64,000 bases of DNA from Atherinomorus stipes (lineage: Eukaryota > Chordata > Actinopteri > Atheriniformes > Atherinidae): positions 1-64,000 of the forward strand of contig JALJCO010010210.1 in the NCBI GenBank assembly GCA_023101725.1, written 5' to 3'. Positions 22,373-34,334 of the stretch are shown in pieces. Position numbers and translations under genes: made by a program. Position 1 is the first letter of the stretch. The number at the start of each line of letters is the position of its first letter. The notes below the pieces were generated by a model. The model was given only the letters and a program-made list of their open reading frames with translations. It did no database searches and was not told the DNA's origin.

Positions 22373-23962
22373 CACCATTTTTTTACTAAAAATTTGAATT
22401 AATCTTGTGTCAGCTTCAGTCAATGTTAAAAAAAAAAAAAAGTTTGCTCCAATTGATGAGTTTATCCCCACACAGCGCTTCAACCTTAAAGCCCATTCAT
22501 ACTCTACGGTGAATACGGATAGGGACACTTCCATCTGTGTTCAGAGGTCGTTTTGTCCGTCAGTAGTTCCGTTACTTACAAATGCAAAGTGCTCCAGACA
22601 AAACGGAGTAATATCACTGGAAATCGGGGCAGCAGTACAGTCAGAGTTTACCCAGTCCTGAAAATCGACGAAGGAGAGTAGGAAGAGGGCATGTAAAAAT
22701 GTCAAAAGTTTAAATTACTTTGACCCCTTTTAAGTGGTCGGACATGCCACCACCGCTTACACTTATGTTGTTTTTTTTTTTTTTTTTTTGCCTTTTCTGA
22801 AGTAGACGCAGCAAAACTTCCTCCTCTACCGGTGCCAGGTTTGCGTTTGTCACTGGTGGTAAATTTCAAGGCTAGATGGTGTGCAGAGCAACATTCATAA
22901 CAATGCCGAAACAGGACGGGGAAATGTAGGCAGTAGCGAAGACAACATTTGGTACGGACGGGCTGATTTCGGGGCGGGGGGGGGGGGGGGTTCTCAATCT
23001 GGACTGCTAACTACAAAAAAAACAAACAAAGAAACACTCAATGGGATTGAAACCCATCTGATACATTTTAAAGCCTCATTTTGATATCACTCAAAAAAAA
23101 GGTAGGTTTAGTAGGTAAAACACTTGGTTGTAGTAAGAATTAATATACAAGGTCAAGATCAGACATCATCAGTCACCATTACCGTCATCTCACAGGGATG
23201 CTCCCTGACACGCAACACCAGCAAAACCGTATGTTACCATCTCTTGGTTTTAACGGCTCGGCTCTGACAATAATACATTTTAGACTTGTGGACAAACACA
23301 CTCACTTTATTACATGTTTTCTTGTGAGACTGGACTTAAAAACCCCAGAATACAAGCACTTACAGGCAATTGTGAAAAAAGGGCCAAGCAATTTAACTGA
23401 CCCTTTTATCTCAAATGGATAATCCTTTCTCTTCAAATTAGCATAGGATTTTGGTTAAGAAGCAACACGTACATTGAGTACAGAGCCTCTCAATTAACAT
23501 AACTGTTTTGGCAATTACGCTAAAAGTGTGGAGTAAGTCCTTTTTGAAGTACACATGATCTTGTTTGCGAAGATTGAATTTAGCTAATTCAGTTACAGCC
23601 CACTATCTTCAGCAGTGGCATTGACCCTGACTGGAGTGAATGGGTTGGATGGGATGTCACGAACACTCAACTGTTGTATACCTCACTTCCTGATATTCCA
23701 TTACACATTAGCCATTTGTCACATACTAAACAACAACGTTCTGAAATAAGGGCTTAAATGTTAAAATGTTTAACATGTAACCCCTTTGTTTGAAAGTGTG
23801 CATGTGAGACTTAAAATACCCAATTTTTTTCTGAAGAACACAAAATTATCATAGAGCTTGTAATACATATGGGGACCCTAACAGTAGCTCTTTTTTTCTA
23901 CCTTGTGGGAGTCTTTATGACTGTGTGAACATGACTGTTTTTGGTTTAAAGCACAGTGATGT
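22373..23962. other. No gene; homopolymers
   Basis: A13 run near 22429-22441, T run at about 22770-22789 and G run at about 22976-22990. CTTAAAGCCCATTCATACTC at 22485 resembles one end of the Harbinger-like MITE at 24980 but no partner end is seen. The rest is unassigned. Confidence 0.4.
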
Positions 23963-24035
23963 GTAAAACAAGTTCAAGTTCAGGTTTATTTCTATAGCAC
24001 GCTTATTACAAAGTGCAACACCAAAAAAAGAGAAA
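23963..24035 (-). mobile_element. LINE 3' tail fragment
   Basis: AAGTTCAAGTTCAGGTTTA, TTTCTATAGCACGCTTATTA and AAAGTGC form, on the minus strand, the GTGCTATAGAAATAAACCTG plus short-repeat ending common to L2-like fish LINEs. Very short. Confidence 0.4.
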
Positions 24036-24976
24036 ACCCTAAATAGATACAAACTTGAGCTATGTTTGTGTCTCATTGACAGTGTCTGTATAAATGCTTG
24101 AATCTGTGGGGGAGAGAGCGAGCTTCTTGTTTGTCTTGGCCCCTGGGTGTGACCTTGGCTGTGACCGCTTCGGTTTGTTCAGCGTCAGTCTAAATCCTCG
24201 GATCAATTCTTCAAACTGCCCTCACATTTTCCACCATTAAAGCAATCACACTTCAGTGGCCATCAGGATTTCAAAAGTTGAGAGACACAGCATGCAACGC
24301 AGTCACACTTTTTAAAGAACTGTGGAGCCAACAATGAAGGTCTTACACAGAATACTTGACATTAAGCCATAGACTATCCACATTTAGTTGAAAGGTGATA
24401 GCTACAATTTTTTTCTTTAAAATAAATTTAAAAAAAAAAAAAAACATCCACAGAAGATCTAGAGTGGTGCAGAACAGGTATTAATTTTACAAAAAAATTA
24501 TAGCATATAAATAATTGTTTTATCAATTTTGACAGGTCCAAAATATATAAATATTTACATGTTACCATGCCAAGGTCTCAACTAAAGGATTCTGGGCCTT
24601 TAGCATTAGCGCAGTGGTTGCTACTGTAGATTGTTAGCTTTAGGTAGAAATAGTATCTTCCTTGCATTACATTTCTCAATTTCAAGCAGACAAAAAACGA
24701 AGCAGGAATTGGTTGCAGGAAGCAAAGGCCCATGGAGGTTGCTGCTTTCCTCCTGGACATGCAAGTTAAACAAACAAACAAAACAAAACAAAAACCATTT
24801 GCTAATGCTAGTTAATGGTTGACCGGTTCTGTAATGTTGCTAATGTTAATTACGGTCAGCAGGTTCTGTAACCTGGCACAGGCATGTTGCAGAGAGTTTG
24901 TTGGGTTTGTCTACAGGTGAGTTGGTGTGAAATGATGCAGATGTTGTTCAGTCCACTGTCAACACCAAAAATGATA
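24036..24976. other. No recognised feature
   Basis: AT-rich with A runs near 24430 and an AAACA-type run near 24770-24796. No gene. Confidence 0.4.
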
Positions 24977-24979
24977 TTA

Positions 24980-25524
24980 AGGTCCATTTATGCTCCATGC
25001 AGAAGACGGATATGCAGACAGACAGTTTGGTCTGTCATCTGCGTCAGTTACGCATGTAATTTGGTGCCTTCTCAAAGGCCTTGCTTGTCCATCACTCAAT
25101 GAACAAGACAGAGCAATACCACCGGAATCCGCAGGGTCAGTGTTGAGCTGTGTAGCTGATGTGCAGCCAGTAAAGGAACAAACCAGAGAAGAAGAACAGG
25201 ACCGGAACAAAAACAAAGCAAAAACCTCCGGGGCCAAATAAAAGCACCTGAGAAAGAAGACGGCAAACAAACAGAGAAGAGCATCTGTAAACATACATGG
25301 CTGGAGCTTTTGAGGAGAGGCCGTATGAGTGTGTCCGAAAATCTATGTTACCAAGATCAAGTGGTGTAAACTGACATTAAAATGGGGAAATTAACTATGA
25401 ACTCAGCACTGCTGCCTAGTAGACAAACTGATTTATGAACCTTGGGAATGCAGAAGATGCAAGTATGAAGGCGCATGGCGACACATGAAACGGACGTCGC
25501 CATTTAGGGAGCATAAATGGGCCT
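24980..25524. mobile_element. PIF/Harbinger-like MITE
   Basis: Ends AGGTCCATTTATGCTCC and, inverted, AGGCCCATTTATGCTCC (16 of 17), flanked by TTA at 24977-24979 and 25525-25527. No transposase or MYB-like gene is visible in 545 bp, so non-autonomous. A half-copy of a similar end occurs at 61919-61934. Confidence 0.82.
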
Positions 25525-25548
25525 TTAGGTGTACCTGCAGCCGGCAAA

Positions 25549-25773
25549 ATGGTCTCTATGCTCAACTCCACTACTGCCTGAATTTAAAGCAGCTCCTTTG
25601 TCTCCTGTCTTTCATTACTGGACAAACGGATTAATCCAGGTGTCTGGCCATTGTCGTTGTGGTTACTGAGGTCAGACAAACTTGGAATAATCAGTTTGTC
25701 CAGAAATGAAAGATATTTAACAACGGAGATGACTTCAGTTCAGGAAGTAGAGGAGCTGTGCATAGAGCCCATT
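25549..25773. mobile_element. Palindromic MITE carrying TAATCC motifs, uninterrupted copy
   Basis: The left arm AATGGTCTCTATGCTCAACT is mirrored by AATGGGCTCTATGCACAGCT on the right. Inner arms include CTCCTGTCTTTCATTACTGG and its reverse. Related copies are at 53191 and 56661. TTAA at 25584-25587 is the position where the 56.7-kb copy received a family A insertion. GGATTAATCC, a K50 homeodomain (OTX/PITX-like) palindrome, lies at about 25629. Confidence 0.72.
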
Positions 25774-26769
25774 AAAGATTGGCGCGGGAGTGAGTGCAAC
25801 ACATAATAGTGGGATGGACTTAGATTTGTAGCGATCACTTAATGTTTACAAGCCTAAACAACCTAACTCCTACGCTGTTTAGGTTTTCTGTTATTTTTTA
25901 TCAATACTTGGTTAGGGTTAGATCAATTATTGCTAAATTGAGTTAAAATGTATGTAGGCAGCTTGATGTTACCTTGAAGATGATTATGTTAAGTTCTCAC
26001 TGCTGAATGAATCTCAGACTTTTTCCACATTAGTCATTGTATTATTACTAATGCCTGGGGTGAGACTGGTCACCCAGCTACACCAATAAACTCAATCAAG
26101 AAGCTTTGTTTTTAGCTCCAGTGACTCATAACCCCAACAAATGATGCTTTTACTACATAATGTGGGAAAAATAAGTCATGTTCCTCTTCACTTATTTTTG
26201 TATGACCAGCTTGGCGAAAACCACCTCATTCTCAGAGTTGAATAAATACATCCATAATCAACCAACTAGCATGTAACTGATGGACTCACTAATAAGATTC
26301 AATGGCAATTCAATTTAATGAAATCCTTTAACATTAGATGAACAAACAGTACAAACTAATTTTCCATTCTTGATGAAAACAAGCCATTTCTATATATGCA
26401 GTACTGGTTAGCTTCTTTTTACTATTTAAAGATATCATAGATTGTGACATTTTTAATCCATATTCACAAAAAAATGAGCATTTAATGATTTAATAGATTT
26501 TTTAACGTGCAAGATTGTACATGATGAAATGCTGTCTCGTTTAAATTACCACAGCTACGTTTAATGCACAGTATCATGCCAACAAAGCACTCACTCTAAA
26601 CCACATCGCAAAATCATCAATCTTAAACAACAGCAAATGAAAGGTTGTAAAAAAGACTCAAATGAATGTTTTTTTTGTGCTGCTGTTGCTAATGCTAGCT
26701 CCATTAGCATTCACAGATTCCCCACGACATCTCACCAGGTGAGCACTCAGACCTCTTGGTCTACTGTTG
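25774..26769. other. No recognised feature
   Basis: AT-rich, non-repetitive to my reading. No credible gene. Confidence 0.4.
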
Positions 26770-27012
26770 TAATGAACTGAAGCTCTTTTCCAGCAAAGAC
26801 CATGGATTTTTTTTTTCTTTTTATGGGTTTCTGTGCAGATGCAGCAGTTGGCTGTGTTAGTGTTTCCATGTTTTTCTCTTTCTCTTCACTCTGTTTTTCC
26901 CTGCTCCACTCGTAATTTGGCAAAGCAATTCTGTTGAACACAACAAAGCAGCCAGATCACCATTCTGCTGCTACGATGCTGGACAGGACAAGTTAAAAAG
27001 AAAAAAACCCTC
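26770..27012 (+). mobile_element. L1-like LINE 3' end, 5'-truncated
   Basis: CTTTTCCAGCAAAGACCATG, TCTGTGCAGATGCAGCAG and a pyrimidine tract lead into the 3' module GGCAAAGCAATTCTGTTGAA and GCTGCTACGATGCTGGACAG, then GACAAGT and an A-rich tail. This matches the ends at 5680 and (reversed) 29.85 kb. No target duplication was found. Confidence 0.75.
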
Positions 27013-29094
27013 ACTGTTTTGGGGTTTTAAATGTGGAATTGGGCCACTGATTTGTTTATGGCACATTATGTTCATCCTTACTGTACTGATGCTAACTAAC
27101 ATTGTACATTGAGCTCCATTTGTACTGGTTCACCCGGATGCCCCAAGTGATTTCATGATCTGATTGTGAATAGTCAAATTATTGCATTAAACTATTTTTC
27201 TGTCCTACTGTGGACAATTCCCATTGTTCCCCAGTGCAGTTAAATCCACACGACGCGCTATAATTACCCACAACAGACTCAGTCATTGAATATTACTTTG
27301 GTTTTAGTTTTGCAATTGCACCACTACAAGGGTGTCTGCATCTTAACCAAAACAGGAAAACATCAATCAAGGGCACAGATGCACTGCACAAACTTCCAGA
27401 AAGGGGGTGACTTATTATTCAGTATTGTAGGACCAATCAGTGATAACCCAGCATCCAGGTAAGGATTTGTGTGTCATTCAGATGGATTCATTTCACAGAT
27501 TCCCAGAAAATGTCTGCATTTAGCATGTTTCAATCTTGTTTTCTGCATTGCTGGTGTGCAAGCGAGCGACTAACCTCTGCTGACCTCTGCTCTTCACGGT
27601 TCATGTGACTTATATCGACTCCGAGGATGACTGCTCCTGCTAACGGCACATCAGCGTGTCCGCTCACACAAAGGCTGACGAGCCTGTTATCAAAAGTCAG
27701 ATCTAGATCTGACTACAATCCATTTCCCTCCTCTCGCTGTGTCTCCTTTTGCACCTCATGACAGCCGCTTTTCCAGCTCATTTCACACGAGATAGCCGCG
27801 TCACACTGAAGACGGGGGCATCTCTTGGTGACCCCACCTCAACCAGCGGTGTTTTATTTGATTGAGCTCTGCAGCACTGCAAACAAGGAAGAGCAAATCA
27901 CATGATGTGTCCTTCTAAACAAGAGCTAAGGAGATGTGGCTCTGAGGCACTGAGGTCTAAAGGGCATGCCGAGGATAAGTGTTTGGCTTGATGAGCTTTT
28001 AAAAGTCAGTCCAGATCTCTGGAAAGCCTCATTTAACCCTGGTCCTCCCTACAAAATGGCAATTTGATTTGTCTGGTGGTTAATGTAGTAGAGCATCCTT
28101 AATATAATTTGAAAGTAAGTGGGGTGTTGGTTGGGAGATACAAGAAGAAATTATTTCAAGAAAAAGCTCACAAAAGATTCAATGACAGAACCGCTTCAGT
28201 GTTCCCTTCCACCCGGCCAAAGGTAGGCTGAGGGGCATCAGGTTGATCAGTGCAGCCTCTGATGGGACAACAAAAGACAGCAGCCTTTGGCTTTATCTGG
28301 CCAAGCAGGAGGACTTTGTTTGTCTCACAATAATAAACTGAATGCTGGCAGGCTGCGGCGACTCATTGAATTTCCTACCTTGGTAACTAAGCGGCTCAGC
28401 TGCAACTATACTCAGAGTGCATCATCATCACTGACCTTGTAAACTAGAGATCTGAACAGTGCTGGGTAATAACGCATTGCTTAGCACAGCATTAACAGTG
28501 AGAATATTGTATACAGTACTGAACGGTTTAGAGTTTGGACAGTTTTTAACAGCAAGGCATCTTTCCAACTTGCAGAAAACAAGTTTGGATCACGGCTTTT
28601 CTGTCATATTTGCTTTGATATTTCTTTTGTAAAGCAAAGTCAAAATGTTAAAGGGGATGTTTCTGTAAAAAAAAAAAAAAAATCTGTGCTTGAGAGCATA
28701 TATTATGGTGTTTAAAGTTACTAAAAACTTGTGTATGACTTTGTTGGTGGATACCTGGGCTCATTCAGTGAGCTGTTCAGATTTGCAGGCTTCTTTTACC
28801 ACACAGCACCGGCTCAGAGTGGAATTATCCAGCTTACTGGTCTTTATCGCCAGCCGGTTTTCAAATTCAGTTCATGCATTTATTGTGCTGTGGAAGTCTA
28901 AACAATAAACTCTTTTCTTTCTTTTTTTTTCCCATTATTATTGGCCGGTATCCACCTCAACCAGACGAGAGAGAGTATAGTTCTGGTTCTCCTGGAGGCT
29001 TTTTTAGGAGATTTACTGCAGTCCACTGGTTATCTTAAATGCTTTCAACGAAATTTTTCAACCTTAAAAATATTTGTTTGACTTGTTTAATTTC
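27013..29094. other. No recognised repeat; possible regulatory DNA
   Basis: 27540-28440 is a long block of balanced composition without repeats or domain-bearing frames, including the palindromic GTCAGATCTAGATCTGAC at 27697-27714. An A run lies at about 28667-28681. Only cross-species comparison can show whether parts are conserved. Confidence 0.35.
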
Positions 29095-29333
29095 AGTAAT
29101 GTTCGTTCGTTAGTTCTACGTAAGTATTCGTGAAATGGAGTTTTTGCAGCAGATAATGCCTTATAGACAGGCTGCCCTATTTCTTCCATATGAATGTACG
29201 TCGAAGGGCGACTCAACGTAATATCTTTCTGAAGGAGTCAAAGTAATACAGAAATTTTACCGGTGAGTAAATGCACGTATAAACTCCTATAAATAAGGTC
29301 AAGTTTGAAGAAAAGAAAGTTATCCTTTAAGTC
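29095..29333. repeat. Interspersed repeat family C, copy 2
   Basis: Aligns with 10990-11218: GCAGCAGATAATGCCTTATA, GGGCAGCC in reverse, GAAGGGCGACTCAACGTAAT and AAGAAAGTTATCCTTTAAG. The TACTTTTACT half of the family is absent. Confidence 0.6.
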
Positions 29334-29801
29334 GCTCATCATCATAAAGAGTCCCATTGAAACAAAAATAGGGTTAGTGGCTGCATTTCAGGGCACAAGT
29401 TTCTGGTTCAAATCTCCTTCTGTACATTTTAAAGTTAATGGTTAAATAGTTGATTGACATGGTTAAAGTTAGAAAAATGTACAAGGTGTTAAACTGCAAA
29501 GTTTGTTGTTCTTCATGCTGTGTGGTGGTCTGTCAAAACTTGCTACCTTGTTGAAACGTGCTACCACAGGCTGAATTTATAAGTTTATCTGTTAATCTGT
29601 GCTACCCTCTCAAAAGAATATCATGCATATTAAGAGCTTTGTGAATTAAAAAATAATTATCTAAATATCATTAATTTACACGTTTGAGGATTAATGATCT
29701 TTAATCTAACTGAAACAGACTTAACAAATAATGTCACAGGCTTTCAAATACCAAACTTCGAATAAATTAATGAAGGTAAGGTTACTCGACAATATAAATT
29801 A
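29334..29801. other. No recognised feature
   Basis: AT-rich flank of the L1-like insertion. The repeated words GCTACC and GGTAGC at 29540-29610 and again after 30877 may belong to an older element split by the L1. Confidence 0.35.
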
Positions 29802-29815
29802 CCCCATCATAGTTT

Positions 29816-30862
29816 TTTTTTTTTTCTTTCTTTTTCTTTCCTTTTCTACTTGTCCTGTCCAGCATCGTAGCAGCAGAATGATGATCTGGGTACTTTATTG
29901 TGTTGAACAGATTTGCTTTGCCAAGGGGAGCTTTATGAACACAAGGCTCCCCTTGACAAGAGAAAAATGAAAGAAAAGAAAGTTAACAGAAGCAATGATA
30001 GAAAGTGGAACAGAGAGAAAGGACTGAGGAAAAGAGAAAGAGAGGGAAGAGAGAAAAAAAAAGGATACACTTACACAGTTCGCTGATGGTTCTATACAGA
30101 AACCTCTAAGCAACATTTCAAGGTTTTCGCTGGAAAACAAAACTAGCAGTCCCCTACAGGAGGACCTGCAGGTGGCATCATAACATCATACAAACACACG
30201 CAGAACTACGCAGAAAAGAGGTAAAACCTAGTCAGAGCAACGGGAAGCAGCATCACAGTGTCGTAATGCAGAATAAAGGGTCTCTATGGTGATGCAGTCA
30301 TGCAGATGCAGCCTCGTCTCTGCAAGGAGGAGGAAGCCCGCACGGCTCCAGACCCGGGCCCCCAGCAGCCTCCCAGAGCCACCCCCCCAAAGGGACAGAC
30401 ATGCATCCCCGCCCAGATGGCGTCAGAGGGCGGCCCCAGCCGAAGCCCCCTGTAGTTTCGGGGCCCAGGCCCCAGTGGACCAAGACCAGCAATTGCCGAC
30501 TCTGCCCCTCTGGGGCAGGCACAGTGTGGAGTCCAGGGCCCAGGGGCAGCCCCCTCCAACCAACCACCACCCGGCCCAGACTACCCAGTTGACACCCAGA
30601 AGGACCGGACCCCCAGATGACCCCCCCCCCCCCCCCCCCACACAGGCCGGCACCCACCCTGATGCCCCTGCCCCACACACCCAGTACCAGGGCACTACCA
30701 CCACTACTACCACCCCCCTACACCACCACCACACTCACTCCTCCCTCCACCCCACACACATACCCCCCACCTCTCTATACCCCCCAATACCCACATGCAC
30801 TCCCCACACACATGCCCCAACCCGCCCACCCTCCAACCTTACACACACACACACTCCTCCCT
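29816..30862 (-). mobile_element. L1-like LINE 3' end, 5'-truncated, with 14-bp target duplication
   Basis: The target duplication CCCCATCATAGTTT is at 29802-29815 and 30863-30876. Reading the minus strand, the element starts in G-rich UTR, passes CTCCTGTAGGGGACTGC and a pyrimidine tract, and ends with the module GCTGCTACGATGCTGGACAG, GACAAGT and an A-rich tail (29816-29847). Truncation, poly-A tail and duplication are the classical marks of target-primed reverse transcription. The C-rich plus strand (about 30600-30640) gives long proline/histidine frames that are not genes. Confidence 0.9.
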
Positions 30863-30876
30863 CCCCATCATAGTTT

Positions 30877-31320
30877 GCTACCTTACATGGTGTATGTATG
30901 TCTTGCTTAGGACTGAAACACGAAGAGCAGATGAAAGAACTATCACAAGTCCACCTGTTTAAACTGTTTAGGGTAGCATGGATTTATGGATGTCTTCAAC
31001 CATAGCTATGACGTTTTCATGTTGGGCACATGTGCAGTCTGTATGGGTAGCACGTCTCGATGGGTAGGCCGAAATGTTGGAACAGTGGCACTACTCAACA
31101 TGATCCAACTGCTTACCAAAATGTTGTCATCCTGGATGTATGGACAAACATTCCTGCTTAACAGATTTGGACGAGATTTGGCCAAAAAAATTAACATATG
31201 TGAACAAATTGCCAGTCTAGTTTTTTTTTTCCTTTTATGTGTGCTCGTGTGAGCTCAGGTTACTCTGTTCTCATTGCAGACTCTTAGGCAAGGTAATGTA
31301 AGATAATTAGTATCAATTAT
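30877..31320. other. No recognised feature
   Basis: An 88-codon frame at 30986-31252 and overlapping frames show no recognisable domain. Confidence 0.35.
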
Positions 31321-31680
31321 TAGGTATGCATGATATGAAATTTTTGTCCGATATCAGATATGCCAATATTTATCTGATGACTGATACCAAAATTAAAGCT
31401 GACAATGTTGTAATATTCATTCCTTGTGCAAAATCAGAAAAATACTTCTGCTGTGTCTGCTGCACTTCACATCATTGCCAAAGATGTCACAATGTCGCAT
31501 GGTGGGCGTGGCCTTATGACATACCCATGCCCCATGGATTAGAAAAAAAGAAAGACAGAAAAAGAAAAGTTATGCAGGTTCATCAACAAACAGCGCCGGT
31601 TATCAGTCAATTACCTGGAATGGCAGATATTTGATACTTAGTTTTAAAGTCAATATCGGGCTGATGTTTCAAGCATTTCT
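31321..31680. mobile_element. Possible hAT-like fragment
   Basis: TAGGTATGCATGATATGAAA, TTTTGTCCGATATC and later AGTCAATATCGGGCTG follow the order of fish hAT MITEs whose ends start TAGGGATGCA. A matching right end and duplication are not visible. Confidence 0.4.
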
Positions 31681-33855
31681 GTCTATAATCTAAAGACGTC
31701 ATTATGATATGCATTAGTTTCCAAGTTTTTAGTTGTACAGACATACATTTACGTTGCTGTATTATCAAACTGACTGCTGTGAAAGAGAATTTAAAAGCCG
31801 TGGAGTTATTGGTTTGGTGTGGTAAAATGTAACCAGCCTGATGGAGACAGTTGGCCGTCCCTTACAGGAAACTAAAAACTCTTGTGAAGACCACTCAACC
31901 TTCAGGATATCAAGGTTACACTCCTGAGCACAGCTGGTAAGAGAGGCTGACAGTTTACTTGCTGAATTAATGATACAAGTCAAGGTCAAGTGCTAACTGA
32001 TTATGCACCCCATATGCAGCCAAGGGGAAAACATGCTGCAAATTCCTTTGCACCTGGAGATGTGATTATGCGCCAATTCGTAAGTCACACTTAGTTTTCC
32101 CTCCCCGAGCAGAGCGAAAGAGCAGACGCAGGAACGACAACGGGACTGGAGGCATGTATACTTTGTGCAACCTTTGCTTTCTGTTGGCAGTTTGGAACCC
32201 AGCAGAGTGTAAGGAGATCAGTCACAGAGGCAGAGCAACATCCTGAAAGCATGTAATCAGTATTTGGCTGCTGTTAATTGAAGATGTTAGTGCACTGGAG
32301 TGAGAAATGACACAGGAACCCTCTTGTTCTGGCACAGATGGACTCCAAACCCCTTCAAACCCCCCCACTATGAGACACACACCTCATCCATTCCGACATC
32401 CATTTTTTTCACCAGTTTACCTGATTACCAGGAATGGTGGCTGAAAACTGTTTTGGCCTCACATATCTTCATTTTAAGGAACTTTCATTGAGCATAAATT
32501 CATTCAAGCTTTAGAACTGTACATAATTTTGAACCTGTATGTGTTCTTAAACTTCGACAGGATGAAAAGACATGCATGGAAAGGGCTGTTTGTCTGAAAC
32601 CTCTGATAAATCAGAGTCCCACACTGCCCCCTAGAGGTCGCTGCAACTGACAAGAGCATGAGGGAAGATAAGGCATTAAAACTAGAACATGAAAGGGCTC
32701 TGAGGGGGTTTAAATTTCAACAATAGTAAAAGGAATCATTTGAAATTCTGACTTTCATCTAGAAGTTTTCTCATAACTTATCTTCCTGGCCAGATCCTCC
32801 CTCCCAAATTTTTTAAAAGGTCCGCACACTGAAACTCCTGAAACCTGTCACTGATATGTCATTGTTAAATATTCCTGCAGAAGACCTCACTAGCCTTCTC
32901 TCAAACTAAGTGCCTTTCTCAGACCCATCTGACTTCCTCTGCTCACCGAAGAACGTCAGAGAGAATATGAAGCAACTGTGACTCACGTGGCAACTCAAAA
33001 GAAAATCACTTGACGAAAGCTGTTATTCAATCAGCAGATATGCTTCATTTCTATCACCCCTTGCAGCAGAAGCAGCCTCCTGCCAGGCACGACATGCATG
33101 GTGTTTATATGGCAGGGATAGGGTGCGAAGGATTCCAGCAAACAAACCTGCCTGATCCTCATCTGAATAGAGGCTGATTATCTCTACATGCAGACCCAGC
33201 ATGTCTTCAGCAACCAGCCAGTGGAAGTCTACCGAAGCCCTGAAGCATCACAGGGAAAACAGACAGGCATCTCCACCACCCACCCATTACCACCAAATTC
33301 ACCACCATCTTTAATTAGAAACATCCCTCACCCTCCCTCCTCCTCCTCTGCAGCTCTCTTGCTTGATTTGCTTGGATCTTTTCACAGCAGGTGACTTTAT
33401 TTCCACTGATAAAGCTCTGGGGTTTCTTGTGGGAGGAGTGAAATAGTTGCAACTACCAAGGAAGGGACACAAAAACATGTATGTGCCCACTGTGCTGCAC
33501 TGGGGGCCCTGCCATTGTGATAGGGGGATGCAAGAGAGAAAAAGAGAGAGGAGAGAAACACTAATTCAGACCTGTCAGCAGTGATGACAGGCCATCTTTA
33601 GGCTGTAATGAAGCGAGAAAGAGAGTAATGAACTCTGCACACAGGCCAAACACACAACAGAAGCAGAACAGGATGCTCAGACACACAAAGGAAGGGACAG
33701 AGATGGAAGAAGGGGGAGCAGTAGTGCAGGATACGAGACTGAGGTGCGACAAAAGGTGTGTTAACCACAAAGCTGATGTCAGAGACCCAATCCCTCGGTA
33801 CAGACACCCCCAGTACCATTTTACCCTCACTCTAAGAATAGATTGGTTGAATTTG
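31681..33855. other. No recognised repeat
   Basis: Balanced, largely non-repetitive DNA. No credible gene; the 103-codon minus frame at 33561-33872 has no known domain. One CTCF-like motif is given separately. Confidence 0.35.
32624..32637 (-). promoter_or_regulatory. CTCF-like binding motif
   Basis: The minus strand reads CCTCTAGGGGGCAG, 13 of 14 positions of the degenerate vertebrate CTCF core CCASYAGRKGGCAS. It lies in non-repetitive DNA. A motif match alone does not show occupancy. Confidence 0.4.
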
Positions 33856-33859
33856 ACCA

Positions 33860-34334
33860 CAGTTGTCCTCAAAATTATTTATACCCTCCAATTGAAGAAG
33901 GAATAAAATTAGCTGTCATTGAAATAATTTGGAATTGACAAAAGTAATAATAAATAAAAATTCTATGAAAATCATGACATTGATTTTGAATTGTGGTTCA
34001 AAAGAAATATTAAAAACAAACACACCAAAAATAAAAAAGTAAACAAGTATTATGATACTTTATGAAGCTAAAATTTTGTTGAGCAACACTTTGAGGCAAA
34101 TCACTGCAATCAGGTGTTTTCTGTAATGTTCAAAAAGACTTCTGCAGTTTTGTGTGTTTTTTTTTTCATAAATTATTTTTTTCCAACCACAATTCAAAGC
34201 CAATATTCTATTTTACTAAATTTAATTTAGGAAATTTTTTATCTATTATTAGTTTCTTTAGTTTACTGTTGGATACTGTTGTGAATTTAGCCATTTCTTT
34301 AATTGGAGGAAATGGATAATTTTGAGGACGACTG
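33860..34334. mobile_element. Complete MITE, probably Tc1/mariner-type
   Basis: Ends CAGTTGTCCTCAAAATTAT and, inverted, CAGTCGTCCTCAAAATTAT (18 of 19). The second-level inverted pair is AATTGTGGTTCAAAAGAA against TTCCAACCACAATTCAAAG. Length 475 bp with no coding. CAGT/ACTG ends suggest Tc1/mariner, but the flanks are not TA, so superfamily is uncertain. Partial copy at 13745. Confidence 0.75.

Noticed and set aside
30284..30910. 195-codon proline/histidine/threonine-rich frame and overlapping minus frames
   Set aside because: Same L1 3' UTR in reverse orientation, bounded by a 14-bp target duplication.
33860..34334. Firm assignment to Tc1/mariner
   Set aside because: CAGT/ACTG ends fit, but the flanks are not TA, so only a tentative call is made.
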